Of a DNA stretch of 64,000 nt, positions 1 through 6,897 are shown piece by piece. Below the pieces are notes generated by a model. The model saw only the letters and a list, made by a program, of their open reading frames with translations. It made no database searches and had not been told where the DNA came from. The position numbers and the translations under genes are program-made. Source of the DNA: Christensenella hongkongensis (GTDB lineage: Bacteria > Bacillota > Clostridia > Christensenellales > Christensenellaceae); contig NZ_LAYJ01000068.1 in the NCBI RefSeq assembly GCF_000981035.1, positions 62,001 to 126,000 on the forward strand. Reading direction: 5' to 3'. Each line of letters opens with the position of its first letter. Within the stretch, counting starts at the first letter, position 1.

Positions 1-204
1 GCTGAGCGTATGCGCTACCCTGCGCGCAACGGTTCCCGAGGTTCCGCAGCCCGCCGTTATCACCTTATGCCCTTCCGGCTTTACACGGAGCAAAAGATCG
101 ATCACCCTGTCTGTTATTTCGCGGTCAAGCGACGTTATGAGCCCACTGACCGCCCTGCATTCGATTTTTAGTATCTTCTCAACGGACACATCGTATTTTG
201 CCAT
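1..204 (-). CDS. SIS-domain sugar-phosphate isomerase, N-terminal part (cut by window edge)
   Basis: Only the first 68 codons lie in the window. They start at an ATG five bases after the stop of the upstream TIM-like gene, so the two are co-transcribed and probably translationally coupled. Residues about 51-65 read VITAGCGTSGTVARR, which resembles the first phosphate-binding loop of SIS sugar isomerases of the KpsF/GutQ kind, although the usual lysine of that loop is a threonine here. The family isomerises phosphorylated aldoses and ketoses or binds sugar phosphates for regulation. Next to a TIM-like isomerase and a DeoR regulator, a role in sugar or polyol catabolism is the best inference; the substrate is unknown. 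Confidence 0.6.
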   Translation of the reverse strand, partial: MAKYDVSVEKILKIECRAVSGLITSLDREITDRVIDLLLRVKPEGHKVITAGCGTSGTVARRVAHTLS

Positions 205-208
205 ATCG

Positions 209-928
209 TTATCCCTCCATCATGACGCCGCCGCATCTTTCATTCCACGCGTCCCGCGCCGCGCTCAGCATCTCTTCGATCATTGCCCGCGGATTGCGCG
301 CCGTTGCAATCGCACTGGATGAACCCGTTGCGTCCGCGCCTGCGGCGATCACATTGTAAACATCCTGGCCGCTGTTGATGCCGCCGCCCACCAATATTCC
401 AATATTGGGATCAATGTTCATAATCGTATCCACCGATGTGCGGACATAAGATACGTCCGCCGCGCACGCAGTGGCAATAAGCTCCGCAGGCTCTGTCACC
501 ATCATGTCCGGCTCAAGCAATGCAACTGCTTTTGTTTCCGGAATCGAGTCCGCACAGACAATGCTCATCATTCCAAGTTCCCGCGCGCGCCGAATCGTCC
601 CGTACAATTCTGCTATCCTCATCGGTTTTTCAACGTGGTTGAGCATAACCCCCTGCGCTCCCGCAGCCCGCAAAGATTCCGGCAGCACTGCCGCCAGTCC
701 GCGGCCTACCTCGATATTATCCATATGTGGAGCAAATACGATCAGCTGCTTCGTACATTCTGATACCCGCGCAATATTTGCATAGGGCGTGGTAAAAATA
801 ACCCTTACATCGTATTTTTGCGATGCTTCGTCTGCAAGCCGTGCCAGATCAATGATCTGATCTCCATAAAGATAATTTTTCGGACCAATTTCAAAAAATG
901 GGGGGCGAATGCGTAAGTTTCGTTTCAT
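209..928 (-). CDS. Triosephosphate isomerase-like (archaeal/EryH-type TIM barrel) enzyme
   Basis: This 239-residue protein is close in length to archaeal-type TIM rather than the usual 250-residue bacterial TpiA. Visible motifs are GPKNYLYGD near residues 15-23 (candidate catalytic Lys17), MLNHVE near 95-100 (His98), VTEPAEL with Glu146 as candidate base, and the phosphate loop GILVGGGINSGQDV near 177-190. Such TIM homologues interconvert triose or tetrulose phosphates. The ATG at 928 is chosen over an in-frame TTG at 940 because GGAGG ends five bases before it and lies within the longer version. It is followed at once by the SIS gene. A tetrulose-phosphate isomerase role would fit the polyol genes nearby but is inference. 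Confidence 0.75.
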   Translation of the reverse strand: MKRNLRIRPPFFEIGPKNYLYGDQIIDLARLADEASQKYDVRVIFTTPYANIARVSECTKQLIVFAPHMDNIEVGRGLAAVLPESLRAAGAQGVMLNHVEKPMRIAELYGTIRRARELGMMSIVCADSIPETKAVALLEPDMMVTEPAELIATACAADVSYVRTSVDTIMNIDPNIGILVGGGINSGQDVYNVIAAGADATGSSSAIATARNPRAMIEEMLSAARDAWNERCGGVMMEG

Positions 929-982
929 GGCATCCTCCAAAAGATTTTATTAAAATTTGTTTCTAATTTCTTTTTTTCTAGA

Positions 983-1026
983 GAATAGCACATATTATTT
1001 ACGTTTGTCAATATTATATTTACGTT
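983..1026 (-). promoter_or_regulatory. Promoter with paired operator-like repeats for the TIM/SIS operon
   Basis: On the minus strand TTGACA (1006-1011) and CTATTC (983-988) are 17 bp apart. The 10-mer TATTTACGTT (plus-strand sense) occurs at 996-1005 and again at 1017-1026, 21 bp apart, so the two copies bracket the -35 box on the same DNA face. The DeoR gene just upstream is the obvious candidate to bind them. Confidence 0.6.
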
Positions 1027-1426
1027 TTTTCTGATTTTTCCATTAAATATTTTCTTTTTGCTTATTTTATTTGCTATTTTAATTTCTTTTTATCGCTTTT
1101 TCTTTCTTTTTCAGGGAAAATAACATTGTTTTTAATATGAAGCAATCTTGTAATTTTTCGAAATGATCATTTTTGGTAAAAAAAAGAAGTCAAAGGGATT
1201 CCATTTCTCTTTACAAAAAGTACAGAGTCATCAATTTTTTTGTTTTATTACTTTATTTGGAAACTGTTATTTGAAGGTTATTCGACACGCTGTGAAGCTC
1301 GATAGGAACAAGCTGTTTTCAAAATCTGTGATTTGTTTTCTATGAAATGGCAGCCCGGCAACAGGCTCCTCCTCCCAGGAACCGGGAGCATGCAATACCG
1401 CATGCCCCGGCCTGAAGCCTAAAAAA
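1027..1426. other. AT-rich intergenic stretch with a hairpin after deoR
   Basis: Most of this stretch is very AT-rich and shows no convincing gene; a 60-codon reading frame at 1163-1345 has low-complexity content and no good ribosome site. At 1382-1410 CCGGG(A)GCATGC pairs with GCATGCCCCGG around a 6-base loop. It lies just downstream of the DeoR stop codon but has no T-run, so it is a 3' end structure rather than a clear intrinsic terminator. Confidence 0.45.
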
Positions 1427-2212
1427 TTATACTGCGATAACCTGCAGTCCCGACCTGCGGATTTTTTCGAGTTCTTCCGCCTTCGATTCATTGTAATTGG
1501 TTACCAGTATATCAAAATCATTTAACGCGGCTATATGGGCAAACGTTACCTTTCCAATCTTTGAATCGTCCACCACAAGAATTTTTTCTTTGGCCTGGGC
1601 GATCATTTGCCTCATGATCGCGTCTTCCACATGATTATAGGAGGTAAGGCCCGCCTGAATGTCAACGCCGTCCATTCCCATAATCAGTTTATCCGCTTTA
1701 TACTTGGATAATTGGTCGCTCACATCGTCGCCGACTGTAATCTGCATATCCGTGTCAAATCTGCCGCCCAGAAAAAATGTTGTAATATGTTCACAGCAGG
1801 CAAGCTCGTTTACGATATGCAGGGCGTTTGTGATCACAATCAGGTTGTTCTTATTCTTCAGCTCCTCACAAATATAAGCACACGTGGAGCCTACGTTGAT
1901 AATGAGCGATTCGCCGTCCCTGACAAGCTCCGCTGCCGCCTTTGCAATCAGTCTCTTCTCTTCCGCCTTGCGGCTTTTACGCTCCGCAAAGTTTTCACTG
2001 TATTGGGATTTCCTGTTGATAACCGCTCCTCCGTGTATCCGTTTGAGCAGCCCTTCATTTTCAAGCTCGCTCAGGTCCTTGCGAACCGTCACAACCGAAA
2101 CGTTGAGCGCGTCGCTCAGGTCTGTTACACGCAGCCTTGAATCCTTTTCCAGCAGATCCATAATTGCGTTCCGCCTTACTGTCTGGTTTTTGTCTCCACT
2201 GACCGAAATCAT
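1427..2212 (-). CDS. DeoR/GlpR-family transcriptional regulator
   Basis: The 261-residue protein has the DeoR layout: an N-terminal winged helix-turn-helix (about residues 14-67, including VTVRKDLSELENEGLLKRIHGGA, the family signature region) and a DeoRC sugar-phosphate sensor domain (about 80-250, with VGSTCAYICEEL and LGGRFDTDMQITVG). DeoR proteins usually repress sugar operons until a phosphorylated sugar binds. The start ATG is preceded by AAAGGAG about ten bases upstream. It is transcribed towards the TIM/SIS operon, whose promoter carries repeated sites, so local control is likely. The effector is unknown. Confidence 0.88.
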   Translation of the reverse strand: MISVSGDKNQTVRRNAIMDLLEKDSRLRVTDLSDALNVSVVTVRKDLSELENEGLLKRIHGGAVINRKSQYSENFAERKSRKAEEKRLIAKAAAELVRDGESLIINVGSTCAYICEELKNKNNLIVITNALHIVNELACCEHITTFFLGGRFDTDMQITVGDDVSDQLSKYKADKLIMGMDGVDIQAGLTSYNHVEDAIMRQMIAQAKEKILVVDDSKIGKVTFAHIAALNDFDILVTNYNESKAEELEKIRRSGLQVIAV

Positions 2213-2277
2213 AGGTTCCCCCGCTCCTTTGCATTATCCCTCATTGGCGCGCAAACAGCACGCTCCTTTATGATTTG

Positions 2278-2307
2278 ATTTTACTTGAAAAGGCACGGAT
2301 AAGTCAA
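2278..2307 (-). promoter_or_regulatory. Promoter of the DeoR-family gene
   Basis: Minus-strand TTGACT (2302-2307) and TAAAAT (2278-2283) are 18 bp apart, about 65 bp upstream of the start codon. Confidence 0.5.
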
Positions 2308-2407
2308 TACATTTTTTCTTTTTAATGCAAAACGAAACGGAAACGAAATTTAATGTTGCCTGTACATCCACAGTCTCCTGCTGCTGCAAAAAGCTTTCCT
2401 GTATCGT

Positions 2408-2737
2408 TTAAACAAATACGGCCTGTACCAAAATCATATACAAAATGGTTCCCGCCGCAATGGATAGCAGCATTTGCCGTTTCCACACATGAAGCCCGAC
2501 CACCACTGCAATGCAAATTGCTTCAGGAATGCCGTGGTTCCCCGCGAATATACTGACGTCCTTCAGGCAGTATACGACCAATAACCCAAGCACGGCCGCG
2601 GGCAATACTTTTCCAAGATACCGGATAAACTTCGGCGTTGGTTTACTCGCGGGAAATACAAGGAAGGGCAGGAACCGGGTAATCAGCGTGCCCAGCACCA
2701 CCATTCCGATGGTAATGATTTGCTGCGTTACGCTCAT
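2408..2737 (-). CDS. azlD: AzlD-type branched-chain amino acid transport subunit
   Basis: This 109-residue, very hydrophobic protein has about four membrane segments and the AzlD-like opening with [12 protein letters not shown] near residues 17-28. AzlD is the small partner of AzlC in an exporter of branched-chain amino acids and analogues, acting in the cell membrane. Its start codon overlaps the end of azlC (shared bases 2734-2737), the usual azlCD coupling. No promoter of its own is visible. Confidence 0.85.
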   Translation of the reverse strand: MSVTQQIITIGMVVLGTLITRFLPFLVFPASKPTPKFIRYLGKVLPAAVLGLLVVYCLKDVSIFAGNHGIPEAICIAVVVGLHVWKRQMLLSIAAGTILYMILVQAVFV

Positions 2738-3444
2738 GCGCCCTCACCCGCTTTCCCAAGTGGATTTTTAAACACAGTGATTACGGCAAATATTGCGATC
2801 ATGGAAGGTATGATAAAACTGCTCCCGCCGAATATGAGAAGGCACGCAAGCGACAGCCCCAGCCCGATCAGCGAGCTGTAGTGCTTCTTTTCCTTCAGCC
2901 ATTGTTCGAGGAAAATAACGACAAAAAGGGCTGTCATTACAAATTCAAGCCCCTTCGTATCAAACGTAATAAACGATCCGAACACGCCGCCAAGCGTTGC
3001 GCCCATTACCCAGTATATCTGGTTTAGCAGCGTCACAAAAAACATAAACCATCCTTTGTCAACGCCTACCGGAATATCGGCGGTATAGTTGATCGAAAAC
3101 GACTCGTCGCACATTCCAAAAATCAGATAGATTTTCTTGCGTCCCGTCCCTTTATACCGATCCAGCATGGAAATACCGTAAAACAGGTGCCGTGCATTGA
3201 TCACCAGCGTCAATAGCAGCGCCCGCAATGGATCAAACGCCGCCAATAAAAGCCCTACTGCCACAAATTCAACAGAACCCGCAAAAATTGTCGCGCTCAT
3301 GATAATTGGATAGATTGGGCTGAAGCCGGATATATTCATATAAATTCCGTATGCAATCCCCAAAAATAAAAATCCCGCAAGAATGGGGATCGTATGAGGG
3401 AATGCGGCATAGAATGCTTTTTTAAGGGTACTGTTTCCTGCCAT
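2734..3444 (-). CDS. azlC: AzlC-type branched-chain amino acid exporter subunit
   Basis: The 236-residue membrane protein carries the AzlC hallmarks: [12 protein letters not shown] near residues 21-32, [19 protein letters not shown] near 54-72 and [16 protein letters not shown] near 82-97, with several hydrophobic helices throughout. It forms the large subunit of the AzlCD exporter. It is the first gene of a two-gene unit read from a promoter at 3481-3508 and overlaps azlD by four bases. No Lrp-type regulator sits beside it. Confidence 0.9.
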   Translation of the reverse strand: MAGNSTLKKAFYAAFPHTIPILAGFLFLGIAYGIYMNISGFSPIYPIIMSATIFAGSVEFVAVGLLLAAFDPLRALLLTLVINARHLFYGISMLDRYKGTGRKKIYLIFGMCDESFSINYTADIPVGVDKGWFMFFVTLLNQIYWVMGATLGGVFGSFITFDTKGLEFVMTALFVVIFLEQWLKEKKHYSSLIGLGLSLACLLIFGGSSFIIPSMIAIFAVITVFKNPLGKAGEGA

Positions 3445-3480
3445 GACCGCCTTTTTCCATAACCGGTTTTATTATATTAT

Positions 3481-3508
3481 ATTATATCAAACGGAGCGCT
3501 TCTTTCAA
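3481..3508 (-). promoter_or_regulatory. azlCD promoter
   Basis: Minus-strand TTGAAA (3503-3508) and TATAAT (3481-3486) are separated by 16 bp in an A/T-rich region upstream of azlC. Confidence 0.55.
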
Positions 3509-3700
3509 AGCAGTACATGCTTCACGCATCCCTCTTTTGCCACATTTATCTGCCGCGAGGATTTCGATTTGCATTCCGAAACAAAAAAACGAATGATAAA
3601 ATTCATCCGCTTTTATGTGTTTATATTACCACAAATCAGCAAAAATTTCAAGTCTGTCAATTCCTGCCGGGACGTGGTATTAAGTATAGGGAGGGTTTTT

Positions 3701-4162
3701 ATGATGAATCATTTGATAAACCTGTCTGATTCTGGCATTGCTCAAAGACTAGCGGTTGAGCAAACGATGAAGTGCAACGATTTCACACAAAAATTCGGTC
3801 TTACGCTCACCAAAACCCAGGTGTTTGAGCTTGTGTCGGCTCGTGCGCACTCGCTGGATTCCTGTGGACGGATTGAGTTTGGCGGAGGCGTTGTTGAAAA
3901 GCTGATTTTCGCATTTTGCGATTCGCCATATATTTGTCAGTACAATTACGCGCAAACCATGCACGAGCTGATCGAGTGCTTCTATTTTTATAAAAACGAG
4001 ACGCTTGACCTGTGCAGCGACGATGAGCTGATTGATTTTATGAAAAAATCCTTTGACAGTGTTTGCCACGGTTCGGTCGAGCTGCTGCGGGACCGCGAGC
4101 TTGAAAAAATGGCCGTCGCCCTGCGGTACGGCCTTCCCATGCAAAACGAGGAATCCAAATGA
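3701..4162 (+). CDS. DUF6323-like protein of unknown function
   Basis: The 153-residue soluble protein starts at an ATG (3701) preceded by GGGAGG; a reading frame running further upstream to 3443 has no support. It contains FGLTLTKTQVFELVSARAHSL, then GRIEFGGGVVEKLIFAFCDSPY and the acidic DELIDFMKKSFDSVCHGSVELL. I recognise this pattern as the DUF6323 family of Clostridia, from memory rather than a search. It overlaps the next gene by four bases (ATGA), so the two products are probably made together and may form a complex. Function unknown; no enzyme motif is visible. Confidence 0.7.
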   Translation: MMNHLINLSDSGIAQRLAVEQTMKCNDFTQKFGLTLTKTQVFELVSARAHSLDSCGRIEFGGGVVEKLIFAFCDSPYICQYNYAQTMHELIECFYFYKNETLDLCSDDELIDFMKKSFDSVCHGSVELLRDRELEKMAVALRYGLPMQNEESK

Positions 4163-5124
4163 AAGAGATGGCAAGCTCACCGTCCCTCAATCCCTGCAAT
4201 CTTGACGGCGAATTTTACGTCCAATCCCTTCTTGCAGAAGGCTGCAGAACCCGTATGCTCACAGAGGCGGATGTATCCATATTCCAAAACAGGTGCGTCG
4301 AATTCCTCGCGCAAAAAAGCAAGCTGTATACCAGTGGCGACAGCAGCAGTATCAAAATAGAATTGGCACAGAATATTTTAGAATCTATCCTGTACACGAT
4401 TGGCGTATCTTTAAAAGCAAAAGAGCCTTCTCCTGCAATCGCACTGCTGAAATCCAGCAGTATTCATGAGCTATACAGTGCAGGACGCAAAAAAATCGAA
4501 ATAAAGCGCAGAACGGCAAAGCACCTTCATACGCTCGTTCTCAAAACCCTTGTCAGAACGGCAAACGAAACTTATACCTCCACCCTGGTAGACGGCATCA
4601 AGGGATTCTTTCAGCTTTACGACGTCAGCTACAGCGCTCATGAAATCCACATTACCGCCGATTATCCACTCAGCAATCCCGTCACTCATCTTGCCGGCAT
4701 TGAATTTATTGTCGAATACCTGAGGCGCGCACTTTACGAAAATGAATTTTGCAGCCGCTTTGATCCTCAGCGTATCCACCGCGCCATGACCGCCTTCCAC
4801 GCAGGCTATCAGCACCTCGTGATCAATCTCTTTGACCAGGTGCTTGCTTCTTCCCTTGGTTGTATTCTTACAGATACAGACCTTTACGGACTTCTTGTTC
4901 CGAGGAGCAAGGTAATAAAATTACAGTCCGGATGGCTGCTCAAAAGCAGGGAAGAAATCGATACGCTCCTGCTTGACGCATGTGGAGTATTATTTACGGA
5001 GTTTGGACTGTCTGATGAATCTCTGGCCGGCTATATCAAAAAAAGCCTGTTACATGTCAGCTCATCTGTGTTTTTCGCAATAGAAACGCTCACCCTGGAT
5101 AAGATTTTTGTTTGTTCCGGGTGA
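4159..5124 (+). CDS. DUF6179-like protein of unknown function, partner of the preceding gene
   Basis: A 321-residue, mostly helical, soluble protein with no signal peptide or membrane segment. The N-terminal third has the segment YTSGDSSSIKIELAQNILES followed by LYTIGVSL, which resembles the clostridial DUF6179 family usually found directly after DUF6323. The start overlaps the previous stop (ATGA), implying translational coupling. No catalytic motif is evident. The role is unknown; the strict pairing suggests the two proteins work together. Confidence 0.65.
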   Translation: MKEMASSPSLNPCNLDGEFYVQSLLAEGCRTRMLTEADVSIFQNRCVEFLAQKSKLYTSGDSSSIKIELAQNILESILYTIGVSLKAKEPSPAIALLKSSSIHELYSAGRKKIEIKRRTAKHLHTLVLKTLVRTANETYTSTLVDGIKGFFQLYDVSYSAHEIHITADYPLSNPVTHLAGIEFIVEYLRRALYENEFCSRFDPQRIHRAMTAFHAGYQHLVINLFDQVLASSLGCILTDTDLYGLLVPRSKVIKLQSGWLLKSREEIDTLLLDACGVLFTEFGLSDESLAGYIKKSLLHVSSSVFFAIETLTLDKIFVCSG

Positions 5125-5163
5125 GCGCTGTTGCTTTTATAAACGCGAACCAAATGTTCCTGG

Positions 5164-6015
5164 TTATTTTTTTACCACCGGAACCCACATTTCGTATTTT
5201 GCGTTTTGCGGATCAGCATTCAAATAGACCTCGATATCCGGCGCGTCTGCGTATTCATAACCTGAACCCGGCAGCCACTCTGTCACAATACGCTGCTCAA
5301 GCTCCTGTATGGAAAGGTTTGTTCCACTGCCGGTAAATATTGCCCATGTGGAGGCAGGAACCGTGTATTCCTCTAACGTATCGTCAATTTCTTTTGTACT
5401 GGAAACCGCAATAAAGTATTTCCATTCCTCTTCTGCGTTGCATGCGCTCACTCCCAGCAATCCCATCGGCTCCGAATCCATCATTGCCGCAAGTTTGCCG
5501 ATTGTCCCGTCTTCTGAGGCTTTTTTCCACATCTGCGGCACAATGGCAAAATTTTTCTCAATCTCCTTTTCGAGCGGATGGGAAATCCCTATGATGCGAA
5601 ACGCTCCCTTGTTCTCAATCCTGTAACTCATTTCCGCAGCTCCCTTGACTGTAATTTTAAAGCTGATTGGAGGAAACGCACGCAGGGAAACCCCCTCTTC
5701 CCTCACGCGTGAGGGCGCGACTCCATGAACGCTTTGGAATGCACGGTTAAACGCCGTTGGCGAGGCATAGCCATATTTGTATGCCACATCGATGATCTTT
5801 TTTGCACCGCCCTGCAAATCTTCCGCCGCAAGAGACATCCGTCTGCGGCGGATATATTCGGAAAGCGATACATCAGCCATATATGCAAACATCCGCTGGA
5901 AATGATAGGTCGAGCAGCAGGCCACCTGTGCCAGCCGTTCGTAATCAATTTCCTCTGTAATGTGCTTTTCGATATAATCCATCGCCTGGTTTAACCGCTC
6001 AATCCATTCCATCAT
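5164..6015 (-). CDS. AraC-family regulator with C-terminal GyrI-like effector domain
   Basis: The 283-residue protein starts with two AraC helix-turn-helix motifs (about residues 8-105, with YERLAQVACCSTYHFQRMF and IIDVAYKYGYASPTAFNRAF). A GyrI-like small-molecule binding domain follows (about 125-280, ending in YEMWVPVVK). This is the layout of SoxS/Rob and BmrR-type multidrug or stress sensors. The start at 6015 is chosen because AAGGAG lies ahead of it; the longer version to 6045 has none. It is transcribed away from the agr-like locus and separated from it by a terminator, so it is probably an independent drug-response regulator. Confidence 0.85.
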   Translation of the reverse strand: MMEWIERLNQAMDYIEKHITEEIDYERLAQVACCSTYHFQRMFAYMADVSLSEYIRRRRMSLAAEDLQGGAKKIIDVAYKYGYASPTAFNRAFQSVHGVAPSRVREEGVSLRAFPPISFKITVKGAAEMSYRIENKGAFRIIGISHPLEKEIEKNFAIVPQMWKKASEDGTIGKLAAMMDSEPMGLLGVSACNAEEEWKYFIAVSSTKEIDDTLEEYTVPASTWAIFTGSGTNLSIQELEQRIVTEWLPGSGYEYADAPDIEVYLNADPQNAKYEMWVPVVKK

Positions 6016-6092
6016 ATCAGCTCCTTCATTTCCCAGTATATCCATATTTTCAAACGTTCTCCTCTCTTTTCCTGCACAAATCAGAGAGGATA

Positions 6093-6138
6093 CCCGGCTG
6101 CTCAGTCAAGTATAACATCAGCCGGCATACGGCGCCAA
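6093..6138 (-). promoter_or_regulatory. Promoter of the AraC/GyrI-like gene with inverted repeat
   Basis: Minus-strand TTGGCG (6133-6138) and TTATAC (6110-6115) are 17 bp apart. CCGGCTG (from about 6094) and CAGCCGG (to about 6125) form an inverted repeat around the -10 box, a possible autoregulatory operator. Between this promoter and the agr terminator, 6186-6213 holds a small minus-strand GC hairpin followed by T residues. Confidence 0.5.
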
Positions 6139-6258
6139 CCACAAAAGTCCGCAATGATGAAATGCAGGGCGTATTTTACGCAAAAAAATAACGGCCTTAC
6201 GCCGCAATATATTTGCCTGAACATCCGTGTGCAGAGCCATCGCTATTTTTGCTCCTCC

Positions 6259-6331
6259 CCATAATAAAAAACTATTTCCATTAAGGCCAGACAAACCAGT
6301 AGGGGGTGTCGCCCGGCCTTATAGGAAATAG
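6259..6331 (-). terminator. Intrinsic terminator of the agrD-like pair
   Basis: CTATTTCC..TAAGGCC at 6272-6288 pairs with GGCCTT..GGAAATAG at 6315-6331, with a two-base internal mismatch. Read on the minus strand it is followed by TTTTTTATT. It sits directly downstream of the second signal-precursor gene and ends that transcript. Confidence 0.75.
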
Positions 6332-6339
6332 AAACTGAA

Positions 6340-6486
6340 TTACTTTTTAAGCTTTTGCGGCATTTTGGGTTCATACCAAGGTCCTTGACATGCAAGCGCC
6401 GAGAACGCATCCGCAACCTTCAAAAGAGACTTTTCGGTGATTTTGGTAATGGCTTTTTTTACGTTTGATTCATTCATCTTTTTCAT
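6340..6486 (-). CDS. AgrD-like cyclic (thio)lactone autoinducer peptide precursor, copy A
   Basis: This 48-residue peptide has the three parts of an AgrD precursor: a charged amphipathic N-terminal helix (to about residue 31), a short core ACQGPWY (residues 32-38) with the ring-forming cysteine, and a conserved proline-lysine tail EPKMPQKLKK. In the family AgrB cuts after the core and closes a thiolactone between the Cys and the new C-terminus. An AgrB gene lies 2.4 kb away with AgrC and AgrA, which supports the call. AAAAAAGGAG lies seven bases before the ATG. Ring size (five residues ending at Trp, or six ending at Tyr) cannot be decided from sequence. It is the downstream member of a tandem pair. 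Confidence 0.88.
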   Translation of the reverse strand: MKKMNESNVKKAITKITEKSLLKVADAFSALACQGPWYEPKMPQKLKK

Positions 6487-6497
6487 TTTGTTCTCCT

Positions 6498-6562
6498 TTT
6501 TTAGCAGGATATCGCCTCTTCGTTAAATTGAAACAGGGGATATTATCCGGCCCTGCTAAAAA
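6498..6562 (-). promoter_or_regulatory. Long-range hairpin between the two agrD-like genes
   Basis: TTTTTAGCAGG (6498-6508) and CCTGCTAAAAA (6552-6562) form a perfect 11-bp inverted repeat with a 43-base loop. On the minus-strand transcript the second arm ends one base before the GGAG of copy A, so the structure could mask or expose that ribosome site or be an mRNA processing point. There is no T-run of terminator quality. Confidence 0.5.
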
Positions 6563-6573
6563 TAGAAACTATA

Positions 6574-6720
6574 TTATTTTTTGAGCTTTTGCGGCACTTT
6601 GGGTTCATACCAAGGTCCACAGCAAGCAAGCGCTGAGAAAGCATCCGCAACCTTTAAAAGAGATTTTTCCGTCATTTTTGTAATAGCTTTTTTTACGTTT
6701 GACTCGTTCATCTTTTTCAT
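6574..6720 (-). CDS. AgrD-like cyclic (thio)lactone autoinducer peptide precursor, copy B
   Basis: This 48-residue peptide is aligned end to end with copy A and differs at three positions only: I16M, Q34C and M42V. The core is ACCGPWY (residues 32-38), so it has two adjacent cysteines, and the tail is EPKVPQKLKK. If Cys34 closes the ring, the product is a five-residue C-G-P-W-Y thiolactone, the usual AIP ring size; if Cys33 does, the ring has six residues. AAAGGAG precedes the ATG. It is the first gene of the minus-strand transcript, next to the shared divergent regulatory region. The spacing between the two copies is 234 bp, with matching 3' flanks (AGTTTCTATT), which indicates tandem duplication. 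Confidence 0.88.
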   Translation of the reverse strand: MKKMNESNVKKAITKMTEKSLLKVADAFSALACCGPWYEPKVPQKLKK

Positions 6721-6769
6721 TTCTGTTCTCCTTTACTAAGGGAATATGCTCCCCAATTTAAATATAAAA

Positions 6770-6862
6770 TATCATATATTTTCATCTTTGTGTGAAAATA
6801 TGAATGAAACCATCATTTTAATGAATGAAAAGTTTTCTGTTTCAATGGTTTCAGTATATAAT
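6770..6862. promoter_or_regulatory. Divergent agrD / agrCAB control region with LytTR-type direct repeats
   Basis: Plus strand: TATAAT at 6857-6862 with a weak TTTTCT about 18 bp upstream serves agrCAB. Minus strand: TTTTCA followed 16 bp later by TATGAT, just downstream of the repeats, can serve agrD. TGAATGAAA occurs at 6801-6809 and 6822-6830, exactly 21 bp apart (12-bp gap), the geometry of AgrA/LytTR sites. TGAAACCAT (6805-6813) and ATGGTTTCA (6845-6853) form a 9-bp inverted repeat; TATTTTCA and TGAAAATA form another at about 6777-6800. Confidence 0.65.
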
Positions 6863-6897
6863 AGAAAAGGATCGCAATGAATTTATGGGGGTAAAGC

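Noticed and set aside
1163-1345. Possible small plus-strand protein of 60 residues
   Set aside because: AT-rich, low-complexity, no ribosome site, and no conserved look.
6259-6331. Hairpin after agrD copy A as a phage attachment site or mobile repeat
   Set aside because: It ends in a T-run in the direction of transcription and has no second copy, so it is a terminator.
6340-6720. The two small genes as bacteriocin or lantibiotic precursors
   Set aside because: No modification enzyme or peptide ABC exporter is near, whereas AgrB, AgrC and AgrA are, and the P-K-x-P tail after a Cys core is the AgrD pattern.
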